From Atriophallophorus winterbourni (taxonomy: Eukaryota > Platyhelminthes > Trematoda > Plagiorchiida > Microphallidae): a DNA stretch of 64,000 nt. Below the pieces are notes generated by a model. It worked only from the letters and a program-made list of their open reading frames with translations. It had not been told where the DNA came from and did not search any database. The stretch is from positions 1-64,000 of the forward strand of contig JACCGJ010014504.1 of NCBI GenBank assembly GCA_013407085.1, written 5' to 3'. Shown here one piece after another: positions 23,701 to 38,700 of this stretch. A program made the position numbers and the translations under genes. Within the stretch, counting starts at the first letter, position 1; each line of letters begins with the position of its first letter.

Positions 23701-26700
23701 GTCGCGTTTAAACGTATTGTGTTGCTTAGACCCCAATAATATGACACAATTAATTGTTTCAAGGAACGGGTTTCAAAATGCTACATCATTCTTTGTGATT
23801 AAGAATGTTACATTAAAGTTATACAGTGGTGAAATAATACAGTCTTAAACATTCAGTTGACTCAACAAACGTCCAGGTTAGTAAAAACCCACTTTCAGAT
23901 GTAAGTCTATGAATCACTACTACTATTCGGATCTGTTGTTGATTAATCCACATTGCCCTTCACATTCACAGTTCAAGGTCATTAAATAATGAACAAGTTG
24001 TCTGAAATACTTCTCGCCTCCTAGAACACTGAAACTTAGTGATATATAGAAACCAGATGGTGAATTTTTAATATAAAAGGTCCGGATAATAGTTGACCAA
24101 GTGCAGAATTCGATCAAAAATTCTAATTTTCATGATTACAGTGTAACGGAACTGACTTTGCAGAATATCGGGACCCCGAAGTTACTCCGCAACAAATCGT
24201 GATGTGCTACACATGCCGGCCACGAGATTTCTTTTGTCTGCTGTTTTCCACGTGAATCGTTTAGCTGTAATTTTATATGCTGGTACCCTGTGACAAAACC
24301 ACGGGGATGTGCAAACGCGGACCAAATGCTAGTTGCTGCAATGCACTCCTTCGGTGAATGTGTACCATCCGGAATCGAATTCTTCAAGGTTAACGACATA
24401 ACGACCAGTTCCGGGGTTGCAAAGTATTTCAGTTTGTTCAAAGTCGGTTTCATCAATAAGTCGTTTGTGTGAGGAATGGTCATAGACTTGCTCGTTGGCA
24501 TTTTGGAAGGATTGTAATTGCTTTCGCGGTGTTCACTGCTTGCTAGCATGCCATGGATATCAGCGAACGTTCGAGCATGTGGTATGGAGTGGTCAGTCAA
24601 GGGTTTGCGTTTCATTTCGTACGGAGATAACTCAATTGACGTTTCAAACTGCTGGGTTGCTTCGTTCATTGGAGCAAGAAATTTCACCTGTAACGTAAAC
24701 TGTGGAATCAGCAAACAGGCTTTCTTTAAAACATAATAAAACCTGCACGCGATGATATGAAAGCAGGTGTGTTCTTAAAGTTTATCAAGGGCTCAATGAT
24801 ACCATTGTCACTATGTTTCAATGGTAGAAAGCAATCATTACCACAGGAGTTGCTAGCACCGATATATATTTTAGCCATAGTCATGAATATACCATATAAA
24901 GTGCTTCATGTAGTCTAAATTAATTCACATTTTGATAAGTGTGTATCTTTGGATGTGCTACTGGCGCTACATACAATTTCGTGTATCAACACGAGATGCT
25001 CTCTTAACCTTAGAAGGCTTGAAATCTGCACTGTTTTAACCGCAATTACTTGGGAAGTTAAAACCAAAAGTAGAAGTGGAGCTTTCCCCAGGACCCATTG
25101 CCAAATATAATGATTTAACTGGTTGTAGAAGGAAATTACTTCAATCACCTCGCAGAATTTATGCCTAAGTGATTGTTGACTTTGTCACGTTTCAGTGTAA
25201 TGTTGGAGAAGTTTGAAATCACCCATTTTGAAAAGCTTATTTCCACCCCCAATATTTCCCGATTGACGCAATATTTCTAACTCTTATCTCCTGGGCATCA
25301 GGTTAAGTCAGCGAACGATAAATTACGCTGGCGTTGACATTTTCTTCCCGAAGCCAGTTGCCATACCATAAAAACTTTTCAAGCTCAAAAATTGTGTTCT
25401 GGGGCTGCCTTCGGCGTGCTTATTTTAACATGACGGAGGATAATTTTGTGATGTAAAAGCTAGGTGTTTTTTTCACGGAATCTCCCTTAACACTGGTGCA
25501 GGATATCATTTTTAAAAGATGTGGCCTAGCAACCTGACTATCCAAGTTATATTCCCAATAACATACACTCATATCGGCGATGCAAAACAAATTTCTTTAT
25601 TCATATTGTTGTTTACCAACTTCCAGTAAACACAGCAAAATCCTTTCCTTTTTCATCAAGGTATGTCAGCATCAGTTCGAATTTTGCACTCAGAAAATTC
25701 GTGGAGCAACTAATAATTAAAACGAACTGTCTACACGCCTTTCTCACTTCCCAACGTTACTTTCAGCGAGCAGCGTGCGCTGCCATTATAAAAAGAGCTC
25801 GTTTGACTAACCAAATACGTAACTGATGTAGATGATATGATTTCCAAATTCAACGTCGTACAGAGTTTCAAGCATTGTGGTTGTTTCGACCATTGCGACT
25901 AATATACTTGTTACAGTACTGCATGGTTGACGCGAAGAGCGTTATTGAATTTGAAAGGCAATGAAGACTATCACCGAACCTGAAATATTCTAGAAATACA
26001 ATTCAGTTTAACAGATGATAAATCTGAATGATGTCAGTTCATTTCAGAAACCAGCACCTTGAAGGAGAAACTGTGAGCAAAGCCCTCGATCAATTGTATC
26101 GTCTGCGTGAATTAAACAACTGTGTCAATTTAAAGTAGTAGATAGTAGACTGCACACGAAACCATTCGCCCTACCAGCGGGATGAGCGTGTACTTGAAAT
26201 TATTTGCTAAGAGAACGAGGTTCGGTGAATGGGTTGGCGTTTGGGAGCGACAGATTGCAATAGCGCTGTCAATTACTACAATGATTTATCTAGCGAACTT
26301 CAAGTTAAAGTTTGTTAATCTATGCATGCCTACACTAGGAAACCACCAATGAAGGTCATTTGGATACTTGAATCATCTCGTTGTCCAGTCTCCTACTAGA
26401 ATGTTTAGGAGCTTAACTTACGCTGAAATATTTTCGTCTCAGATGACATAAATTAAGCTTTAAATTGGAATGAGGATCCTAATTATACTGTTTGTGAGGA
26501 CTGAAATCGGTCGTGTGGTGTGTGTGATGGAAATGCATGCTTTAACAGTCTGTTAAAATGGTGTTGATTGCTGAGTAGATGATAGATGTGGGAATGCCAT
26601 GGTAAGCATCACCAAATTCACAAAACATCACCGAGGGTGTGTCTGCGTGAAGCGTACGACAAACTTTATCAGTTTCCTATCCATCATTCCTGTCAGGCTG

Positions 26701-29700
26701 GTTGAGCCAAATCGGTTACAGCTTGCACTCGGGTGAGAAGGCCTATATTAGAATTACTTTGGTGCACAAACGCAATTTTTTCCTATGTAGCCCATACACT
26801 GTATGTTGTAGCAGACCAGTGTCTCTACACATTTATTATTGTACACTTCTATTTACTCCATCTTTAGCTAACATGTGATTCAAAAGTCTGCCAGCATCAC
26901 GAGTATATTGATTGACCTTCGCCGCCCGGCCAGTGACATCGACAATTTCAAAAAATCAAAAAAAGCAACGAACAAGATGATATCGGAGACAAGAACATCA
27001 ACAGGCAGCGAACAACAGTACCGCTCCCTTTCTCTATTCCATTTCTCCTTTTTCTTCAAACTTGATTGTTCTGCATAACGCTGACACTCCAGAAAAGATG
27101 GGATTCAGATTACGAGCGTTGTTCTGTGAGTCAAGGGGGTTCAGAAGAAGAAGCAGTCGCTAGAACGCAGTCATCAGAAAACACCACTAGGGCCCAACAA
27201 AAATGGCACAGATGTTGATTAAGATCAACCTTTCCGGTGGATGAAATTGTTAATCCTAAGCAGTTCTTGGTTGCCTTTGAATAAATTAAGATAGGTCAAA
27301 CGCATTCACATCGCAGATTTGAGGGTTGGTATTTTACTTGTTGTAAACATGCAAGATGTTCATTTGTGCTAAAACAACAACTTGCAGACCTAAGCAGCAA
27401 TTTGCTCTTCTGATGCAATTAAAGTGGACGATTATTTGCTTCCAGGATTTCGGCGATCGTGGACAATTAATGTCTTGATTTTTGTGGATGTGCTGAAATA
27501 ATCAAAAGTGGATGCAAAATTTCGAAGCACCTACCTCAACTTAAACTTGGCAGTCCCGCATTGGTAGCAGTCTTAAATGCAATCAATGTTTGCAGAAACA
27601 ATTTCACGGTTCTTATCGGAATTTCAAGGCTTTGCCAAAAATAAACATGCGATAAACTATCTTTTGGAACAACTATCTGATCTATGAGAGTGATCTTTAA
27701 TTCATACTTTGTTTAAATAGTTTTGAAAACTTGTAACTCACGTAAGGGATTTTTGATCATAATTGTTCTCCGAGCTGGTATGGTTGATCCATCAATACAT
27801 CCATTGTTTTAACTACACCCTCAACAAACTTGACGCTTATATGTGAAATTAATGCAGACATCGCTTCCACATACTGATAAATCATCACTACATTTTCCCG
27901 TAATCAAGAGAACTATACATATACATATATAAGTTAAGTTGCAGGTGACACAATTTTCGTGTGCTATTTTTGACAGTTCTAAAGACGGGAATAGTATCAT
28001 TAGTATCTAGTAACTAGCGAAATGCAACAAGATAAAATGATTCGATAAAATCTAAAAGATAAACTCATTTTCATCAGAGATCCAATATCAGAATTAAATT
28101 GAATGTGATGATATTTTTCAAAATCATCCTTGTGATATATGAAGTAAAATAATGTCTGACCTCTAGATTAAATTGCGAAGTCTGTTGTTTACGCTCTCGA
28201 ACGTTCGATTCACTTGTTTGGCAACTCGTGCTTTCTCTTGTGCCTTCACCAGTGGAGGACTCATGTGTTCTTTTCGGAGCAGAGCTTACAGCTCGGTGAT
28301 ACCTTCGCGGTAGCTTGCAAGATGAGACACCAGGAGGCTCACGCAGCTCTTCCTTTTTAGCCAATGATGTGTCGAGTTCGTGTGAAGCCATAATGTATTT
28401 CAACGGCTTCAGAGAAATTCCCGTTGGTAAAGCTTTATTCATCGGCTCACTGATATTCCATTTACTCGCACACAATGAGCTTTCAATATAGAGCTGCTTA
28501 ACGAGTCTTGGACTATTGGCCTCGCTTAGAGGATCATAACAGCAAGTACATTCTGCGTATGGCCATTTTTGACTCGCGGCGAATCTTCCATCACCAAGTG
28601 GAACATTTTGGTGACGTGCATGTTTGGTGTGAAGCCAATTCGTTGGATAACGATGAAATCGGAGGCTTGTGTTCATTCGAAGCCGTTTTGGCTTGAGTGT
28701 ATAACTGAAAACGGAAAATCTTTAAATGTTAAAAATAAGAAAAAAATGAAGTATTTCCGAGAATGTCACCTTAAAACTAATGCTTAAAAAACAAAACAAA
28801 TGTGGTCAATATTGTAGTCCCACGCCTTACGTACTGGGCAACCGTCCACCGTTTGGCCGATCGCAATTAAGCGTTTATGAATCTTTAGACAGGCACATTT
28901 TAGTAACTTCGTTTCTGCTTGGTCATGTGGTTGACCCGTTTAAACGATTGTACGGGTGTTGTAGATGCAGGTAGCAAGGCATGGCAATATTTACGTTGGT
29001 TATGAATCACTTCTTCTCCGTGAATGAATACTCATTATTTTATTGCCAGCTTGAAGGCTAATGCCTTTTGGTATCACAGGTATAAGTTTCATTAGTTAAA
29101 AAGCAATAGAAACATGGTTTTGTTAGAAAATGTATGAACGGATGCAAAACTACCTTTGCAAGCGACCCGTCAGATATCTCGGGGCTGGTATATCGCTGAA
29201 GGAGCTTGATGTCACTAGCGGAGTTCCGCACGGATCAGTGCTTGTACCACTAATGACCCAGATCTAGATGAGTGAATTATCAACACCGATTGATGGCATG
29301 TATGTGTTGTTCGTAAATGTCATAAAATATGGAAACAAATCAGCAGCAACGATTATTGTTGCAGATCGACCTGAATGCAGTACAGAGTTGATCTTCCGAA
29401 AACAACCTGTCGTTTGATTTCTATGATGTGCTAAATGAAATATCGACCGAGATCACGACTTCGTTTATTTATACAAGTTTGTAAACCAACCACCGCATTT
29501 CGCAAATGTCTAGATTAGTGGTAGTATATAAATTCTTGTACAATGTGAAGCTACATATAAAGCGACAGACCCTGGTCTAGGACGCTTGACTGCAAAATTA
29601 CTTTGTCTACGTTAAACGTATACCAAGTGATTTGCTAAATATATATTTATTCATTCGACATTGACCTCGGCAGTTGAACGCTGGTTTGAGGTTTCCGCCG

Positions 29701-32700
29701 AAATTTGTACGCATTATTCGTTGAATCTTTTTCACTGTATAGACAATCCAGTTGTTCACTTCCCTCAATGCCACCTGACTTGAAACGAAATTGGGAAGTG
29801 ATCCGTTCTGATTCACGAGTGAACAGTGAGGTAAATTTTTAAACCTGGCGTTATGTGTACCTTGAAAATTCCATCAATGACTTCGTAACTTACCCATGAC
29901 AACCGGACATAATGCGCAATTGCGTTCGCTCAATTGGACAAGCCAGGGATATTTGCTCTCGGATACTCGTTCGATGATGAGGCTGCACCACTACCGGCAC
30001 CAGCTGACATCCAAGTAGTCGGAACAACTAGCATTAAGGATAAAATGTAGTACAATCAATAATTTTATCCAGATTCGCTTTATTGCATGGAAAAAAGTAT
30101 TGCTTGGAACATAAAAGTAAATGGTTATACAGTTTTGATTCAGTTTTCGTAAATAAACAATGATCGAAAAAGCTGAAATGTTATTCAAACTGATTGTTTT
30201 AATTAACTAAGCGTAGGTGATAGACAAAATGAAACTGTGGTATGTCTGACTGATAGCAGACAGCGAGGGTTCGCCTAACCGGCATACGCTTGCGATTAAG
30301 CTCATACAATCACAGCAGTGACCTGGATTCATTTTTCTGAAATTCGCGGCAGAATGTTTGAAAGAGGATAAATCATGTTACCAGTAGTTGTAAGTGAAAG
30401 ATAAGCAAGCATATCCTTGACAGCGTAAAATGAAGAGGAAATTCAAGCGTAATTATTCGTGTTTACACCACACAGGCTGATAAATGTTCCTAAACTAACA
30501 GCTAACGAATGGTGACATTTTGCTGCTAAGACCTACATTACAATCGACGAATCACCGGCGATATTTGCAACATTCGCCAGCAATCATGGAATCGCTATCT
30601 AACTTAACCTTTGGCACAAAATCTTCACCGAAAAAGCCAGAATCACGCGACGAATATCACTGGAGATGTACAATTGTGGGTTTAGCAATCGCGCCCGTTA
30701 CGCTGCTATCTGCTAAGCAAGCGGTTGGTTTGATCCGTTCTTGTTCAGTGATGCAACATGTTATTCAATAACGGACCATTAAAATTCCAATAAGGCCAGA
30801 GACTGGTACTATTCTATTCCCGGTATACTAATCCTCCACATGGTTTCTTATTTATGCATCTATACCTTACAATACACTGTGTTTGAGCATTTCATTTTCG
30901 ATGATGAAAGTTCAGTGATTATCAATTGGGGTGCTACAAGCTCCGGTGTTCATACATATTGCACTGGTTGCAATTTAAACCTTCTCCGAGATGAACAATC
31001 GGGAGAGAACTCCTTACGCCACAACAGTAAACCAGGTAATGTGCGAATTTGCAATTCAACGCAATCCAAGCTGGAATTAATAGATAAACGTTCGATTCCT
31101 GACAATCAAATGTCAGAATAAACGCGCAATTTGTATTGAATCGTGAACGTTGTATAAATTAATGGGACTAACCTGACGTGATGTTTCGTTGGCGGAGTCT
31201 TCCGTTGGAGTAATGTATATAAAGCGAATTTTGCTATATCTTTTTGAAAGAGGTGGTTGAGGAACTCAAGAAAGAAAGACATTAAAAGGAAGTTTTCTAT
31301 AACCATTGACATGTACGTGTTAGCAATGTGAGCGCTGACAAAAGGTTTACTATTGAAATGTTATTTTGTTATGTAAATTGAACAGTAGTAGTAAACAGTA
31401 TTTGATACGTTCATACCTTCTAGTTAAACTTATTTCAGAACTCAATTTTCATTTCAAAAGTTAACTATAACATAGGTGTTTAACTAAATGGAAATGCAAT
31501 GAAATGCTATAAAGCTATGAACCGTTTGAGTAAGATTCGTTTATGTATGTTATCATTTGATCGACGAAAAAGGATACTCCGCAATTGATCGTGTTTTTCT
31601 TCCCTCCGAAATCACGCCTAGAAGTTCCGATTGTGTGCACGAAACAATTTTACATTTTGTTAACCACTGATTTGTCTGCTTCCATGCAGTAATCCATGTA
31701 TCACTGTCTAGTGAAACAGGGTTTTGCTTCATGGTTTTGTTCACGGTAGAATTTAGCCGACAGATATCAAATTGAACTTGTTCCACTCTGTCCCCATAAT
31801 TGGGTTGATATCCTGTGGGTATGTAGCCATTTTCACGAGTGTGGTCCAATGGTGAACCAGGTTGACTCTCTGGGGAAGTTGAAACACTCGAATGAAAAAT
31901 GCTACCACCCGAATCCGATGAAGTAAATGAGGTTTCTTCTGTAAAAACGGAACTATTCGAGCTCGTTGTATCACTCTCGGACTGGCTTTGCTGGTCTCCC
32001 GAAGTGCGACTACAACCCCGCGAATTTCTATTAGAGCGTAGCGGATTGTGTGGTGCGTTCTCCGTTGAATTTCTGAAAAATTTGGTTCTCTCGGATCTTT
32101 TTCTCTCAAAGCCATGTTCTGGTGACGAATTGGCGCTGCTTTTGCTACCACTGCTGCAAGAACATCGTCCACAAGTACCTTTTTTGTTCGATTTGTATTT
32201 GCTCGTACGATATGTAACAAGTTGTCTTGAAGCATTTGAATCATTTATGTTCCAAGTAGAATTTCGCTCTGAACCGACGCTGGAAATCGAAGTTGAAGAT
32301 AAGCGTTTCTTCACGTCAGGCAATTCCAACGGTGAAGACGGAGGCAGAATCTCTGTGAAAATCATACAATTTTATACAGATCATTTGTTGAGTGTGAAGT
32401 ACGTAAGTATAAATATTTGTTTATATTTTGTTCGTTCGTCTTTAAATTAATCTGTGCGCAAACACTTGGGATTCGCTTGTATGCAGACCGACGCCAAATA
32501 AACAGAGTCATCATATTCTAGTACAGAGATCGTTAATGAAGAGTGTCTATCAAAAGATCTTCAGTGACCTGCACATCACCACCATCACATCAGATAGAAA
32601 CAAACATATCGACGCAAACCACAATAATCCGAGTTATTGAAGAATCACGATAGGATGACTGGAGTAAGAGCCTATATTTGAACAGGAATTTATCAGCAAT

Positions 32701-35700
32701 CAAGCTACGTGCAATTGAGCGATATCAGTCGAACGAGTTCGAAGTGGCAAGTGGCCCCAAGGAACGAAAACCGATATAATGATTTTGGGCGCATGGTTCA
32801 TTGCTTTGTGGTAAGAAAATTCACCCACACTTGATAGGCGAACGTGATACTTTTGCGAAAACCTAATCAATGTTTTACTAGCTGGTGTTGTGTGATTGGA
32901 ATACGGGAAAGTAATTAACAGTCGACCAATCGTTATTAAAGTGTCGATTCAAATACCATAGTCAAATACGGTTCTTACAAAGAACCCTGACGCTCAAATA
33001 CAACAGCAAAGAGCTATTCAAGGTCAAGCAAGGAGCTTACAATTGACCAAGCTAAAGTAATGTGTTGCTCACATCACTTTGTCATTCTCTGTTTGAACAT
33101 CGTGGTTCGTTGTACGAACCCTATGTAACATTGACATTCAAGTATGACCTTTGTTTACCACTTATCCACTGTTTCAAGGCTCACGGAACCTAATCTTACT
33201 GTCTCCATCTGATGAAGGCAAACAGTCAGAAACCGGTAGTGGAGTGTAATTGTGGGGGATATGAGCACCACAGCACTTTGGTCATCCATAAGCTCCTTGA
33301 GTGCTTGACCACGAATCCCTATGTGATTCTGTGTTTGAACATCGAGGTTCGTTGTATGAACCATATGTAACAGTGGCATTCAAGTATAACTTTGTTGACC
33401 AAGCTCATATTGTGCTCACGTTTTCCACACGTCCACTCCTGTGGTGCGTAATTGTGCGAGAACTGAGCACAACACTGCATGATGCAATAAACGTTTGAAC
33501 GGGATCAGCATGTTGACCTCGTTTCAGTTCGCCTCGCTGCAACGAAATGTCTAACCTGGTTGGTAATTGTTGATCGAAATGTTAATTACTATAGCTTATG
33601 AAATATTAGCTTAACAATTTTCGAAAAAAATTAGTGATAAATTTTTCATTCCGAGTAAAAACTCGGCAGCGCACAAATGCTTTCGAAAGATGACAAGTTT
33701 GATGCCCGAGTCGAATGCAAACTATAACTGGCCATAGGTTTAGCCCATCTACACGCTTGTGGACACGTGATTGAACAGTTTGGTCATGTCACCCTTATCC
33801 AACAGTGGCTTACAAGTTCACAATTTGTTTACTAGTCAACCGTTTCAAGGCATGCGCAACCTAATCTCAATGTCCCTGTCTGATGAAAGCACGTGGGATG
33901 TGTGTGTGAAGATAATTCATGCAAATCCGGATTGAACAGATTATTTGTGGCAGTCTAATCCAGAACTTTGTATGCAGAACTTTGATTACGATCAATACAA
34001 CTGATTTTCCATTATCGTTCAGAAAAATATCTGTAGAAACCGTTATGCTCCAACATAAGTAATTAAAACCAACGTATTCTATCAAAGGTTGTTGAAGATT
34101 TTAAATAACTATAACAGCTCGCAACATTCACGTGACGTTGTAATAGGAGATGTTAATTAATCGATTAGAATACATTACCGGTGGTATTCGCGCTGCTTCC
34201 TTCCGATGAACGAAAACTCATTTTCCTTTTCATTCGGGCAAACAGTTCACCGCTCACCGATGGTTGACGCTGGCTACCGCGGACCGATTTTTCGTTCGAA
34301 TTTTTGTCCCATTTGATAAGCGATGCATTGGACAAGCGACGAGCAGCGTTGGTCGCCGCAGACAAAATGCTTGATCTACGAGTTTCTGTGGGTTTGGGAA
34401 GAGGTGAAGGGGAAATTCTGCGCTTGGCAAACCATTGACGTATTCCAGCATTTCGATTCCTCTTGTCGGATGTTTGAGTGAGATCGACGGCTGAAAAGCA
34501 AATCATCCAAAGCACGAAAGTGATATTGGTCGAGGGAAAACTGATACACCACTTATTGTGTTATAACTGTTTGCCCTTTTAGCTTACCTGTGTTATCCTG
34601 TGTTCGTCTTTCCCACGTTGTGGTTTGCTTGTTATGATCATGTGATGTTGGCACTTGTCTTGTTCGTTTAGTTTCCTTGAAAGCTTCCGATACTAATCGG
34701 TGTAGTAGGCGCTTTTTCCTTCGTTGATGTAATGCTTGTGATGTCTTCGCGAAGATGAGACTGGATAATGAAGTGAGCACCTCAATCTCATTTTGGTTGG
34801 ACGAAGACAAATTCGGCGCCTTTTGTTGATCCCCTTGATAAATCTTTAAATTGCGCATTTTTTCCATTCGGGCGTCACATTTTGTAATATGTGCATCCGC
34901 TATTGTTGATAGATTGTGTCGCATGAGCAAAAAGAGAGCTAATGCTGGTATTTGCACTGCACCGAGAAGACAAATGAGTCTCATGAGGCGTGGATGGCAT
35001 TGTCGTTGTCCTGGAAACACCGCCGGTTCGGTGTAGGTCTTCAATATTTCTGAACCAGTTGCAGGATGCTATAAATATATATAAAACTTCTTTAACATTA
35101 TATTACTGAGTGGTTTCATCACATATCAAAGTAGACTGAATACTAAAAACTGAAATACTAAATACTAAATAATACACCTTTAAGAATATCAGAAGGCTTG
35201 TTGCGCAACAAGGTATTATAGAAACCCAGAGCAATCACAAACTGCGGTGGATGTGATAATGGTACTATGGATCAACACTGAAAGTTTTATTCACGTGAAT
35301 TTTATAATACGCCATTCCTAATCAAGTTCGCAATATTCGAAAATACTTCGTGCTCAGTTGCTTGTTTTGATTGATAATTCTGGGTTTAATACTGGTTGGA
35401 CATAAATCCTTTACTCAAATACACAAATACATATACACTGGTACACATTGTAATCAACCCCTCTTAGGTTTATATCGAGCAGGAAAGTACGAATCCAGTC
35501 AGCTTTAATATAATATTCGTGAAGATCTCCGCAGTGATTACTTAATCAACTCTACTGGAGTCTTCGTTCATCAGCTAAGACCAAGAATACAAAACCTTTG
35601 TAGATTCTATACTCATTCTTAACGAGGTATCATCTATGTTCACATGGTATATACTTTTTATACAAACCAATGCGTTGATTCGAAAATAGTCGTGAGATAT

Positions 35701-38700
35701 TTGCAAATCATCTTGCCAATTCTGATAACGTGCTCTCGTTGGGTTGTTAAAGGATTAAAACGGTGATTCAAATATCTATTGCCGCTTTCAACCTGGATTG
35801 CTTCTGTCTTACGCCTGCCTTCCAATAATACAGAGGAATGGGATGCTTTCACGGGGTTTCTAATGACGGAATCCTTATATGGATGGATATAACCGGCAAA
35901 TAGAAAGCGTGTTATAGTATAACGACTCGTTGGTCCCTCTCCATTGGTCAACAGCTTGCACTAAATTAAATCTGGTGAAAATTATTCCAGCAGTTTAAAA
36001 TTGAATTGGTGCAATGATCCTTACAGCTGGTTCGCTATACGTAGCTTTTCTGCATATTTTCGGTGTACTCTGTCCACCACTGCCAGTAGAAACGGTATCC
36101 TGCTTTGGTAGCTGAAAATAAAGAAAATAAAAATTCGAAAAATGTGATAGTCGGATTTTTAAATATAGTTTAATGAGCAATACGAAACGAACCGATGATA
36201 AGCAAACGGATATTCAATAGATTAATCGAGTAAAAAGCATATTGTTACATGTTTTCGGAATTAATAAATATATGTGAAATAGAATTCATTGTTACGCTAT
36301 CGTGCTGAAACTGTTTCACTTGATCTAGTTAATACGAGATCGCCGCAGCTGAAGTGATAGCCAGTGAATTACTGTACCCCCAAACGTATCCTTTGTGATC
36401 TATTAATATCACGTCCAACATAAAAATCGATTGAATTAGTAACACGGATTGCCGTTCACTGTGTGATATTGATCATATCGGTTTCTGATTGATTCAAAAT
36501 CGTTGTTGTGAAGTTTGAAGAAAAAAGAGCATTCACTGTGATCATAAGTTTTAGCAAAAAGAGAAATCGTAATCCACTATCTTGAAAATTTATGGAACAA
36601 AGCTTTCGAGTCAAAAGTGAAACTTTGCACAAAGTGTTCTTTCCTACGATGCATATACTATTCAAATAAAATCGACTAACAAAATTTAGGAGACCGGTAT
36701 TCAAGCTTTCTGGGCGCTATGCGCTATTGATTGCAACCAATAAGATGCACTTGGTCGTTGCGATTAAATTTGTCGCACAACCGTTGATGTGCACCACAAA
36801 CGAACAACAACAACAACAACAACAGAAACACAGTCTAGCTTCCAGAAACGTAGGCGACTCGATTCATGAATTGAGACATCAAAGAGAAGGTAAATCGTGG
36901 CAAGTCTGTGGAGTCTCGTTGTGAGAGATTTCATCACCTTCGAAGTAGAATCAAATTGTAAATCTTACATTGTGGAAGTATTTGAACTTGACAAGTGCTA
37001 TTTCGCCTAAAATATATACTCGTCGAATATCGAATTTGTCTAACTAGGTTATTTGCTCCAGCCTAGATTCTCCTTCGCCCAGGTCTTTGCGACAGATATG
37101 GTAGTAACAAAATGTGCAAGAATTCATATGGAATATATATGTTCAAATTAAATTATATAAACGAAACGTCTCATCCATGCAGCAGAATTAAATCTGTTTC
37201 TCAAAATTTGTTATTGAAATTAACGTCTTAGTATAAAATTGCTCTGCGTTAATAGTTGATTTCTAAATGGGAAATGAATTAACCCCTAACAGGAATCGAA
37301 TCGGGCCCAAGGGTATCAAGTACATATCACTATCGGCAAGAGATATGAATGTGTAATTTAGAATTGTTAAACTGATAAAACTATACACGTTTGTATGTTT
37401 TACCTAATACACACCCCGCGACCGGCTACGTCCTGTTTACACTCATCACGTAGGAACAATACAATCAGAATCCGCCACTTGAAATAGCGGGAAAATGGAA
37501 CTTTGAAGCCGTAGTTGGATAAGACTGGCACCACCAAGCTGTCGAATCACGTAAGAATACACTGAAAGTGTTAAACCTATGAATTTGAACTAAATTCACG
37601 ATTCAAGTAGTTAAGATTATTTATAGTTTTGTACATTTTGTCACAGAGACCACACGACCAGGTTCATGGTGTTTGCGATCAGTGCAGTGCGATCAGCTTC
37701 AAACAATAGCGAATGTCAATTTTTTGGAGCGAAGCGAATTTTCGAAGTGCCCTAACTGCCCTTCGCAATGGCGAACAGTATCAAAGCGAATATCCGAAGT
37801 GCACTTCGCAATGGCGAAGCGAAGCGAATATTCAACAATATTCGCTTCGCTTTAAATCCCAAAGCGAAATATTCGTTATTGTCTGATCAGCTTCCGCACG
37901 CTTCGACCGTAATACCGAAAATGTGATTCGTCCGTTCTAAACGGGGATTTCCGTGAACGTGATTAGTCAATATTAACAGGGATGGAAGTTTCGTTATCAC
38001 CCACAGCTGATTCGCCGATCCGGTTGAGCTTGGCTCATTGTGATTGGTTCGTTCTGTGGACGCGTGCTTCAGATGCATTACTAATCTCTGATTGGTTCAC
38101 TATGCGTTTTGGTACGCTTAGCAGGCTTTATCCAGCACCATTTTGACCAAATTGAAATTTCATCTGCAAAACACAGCTTGCTGTTGTCCAGCTGTTTCTC
38201 AGTGTTTCAGCCATGAGAGAGGTTGCACATGCTATCGGGATCAGCCTAAAGCCATGCATTTTGATACATGCACATATCAATCGTTAGGCCTGGGCAACCT
38301 GACAGTATTTCAGCCCACGTGCGGTCTCTGACTGTACGGCACTTTGCCTGGATCAGGCTTGTGCTTTCATACATACATACATATCAATCGAAATCATTTG
38401 TCATATATTCGGAAAAAACATGGATCAGGAAATTTAGGCATTGAAACCACTGTTAAATAGGCTTCTTACAACGAACCATGTTGTTCCAATACGGAATCTT
38501 TGTCAAATATTCGGAAAGCTTATAAAGGGCAAATGTACAGTGTTTTCCTCATCTAATGTACTTAAACACCACAAACGTTTTCTAGCTGTTAAAAAACATC
38601 GTAAAATGCTAGACTCCTCCTCCGCCTCACTGTACAAACACTTTGGTATCATTACACTCTACCGAAGCGGAAATGACGAAATGAATAAAATCCACTAACC

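Noticed and set aside
30230..30330. tRNA-like stretch (GGGTTCGCCTAACC)
   Set aside because: A T-arm-like motif only; no acceptor stem or anticodon arm could be folded around it.
31899..32450. 183-codon plus-strand ORF
   Set aside because: It is the complement of the Ser-rich exon at 31578-32352; the Leu/Glu-rich look is a mirror of Ser/Thr codons, while splice sites and phases support the minus strand.
34553..35044. Membrane protein call for the LICLLGAVQIPALALFLLM stretch
   Set aside because: A single 19-residue hydrophobic run with a better explanation as the Y-domain beta strand/helix of a PLC-like protein.
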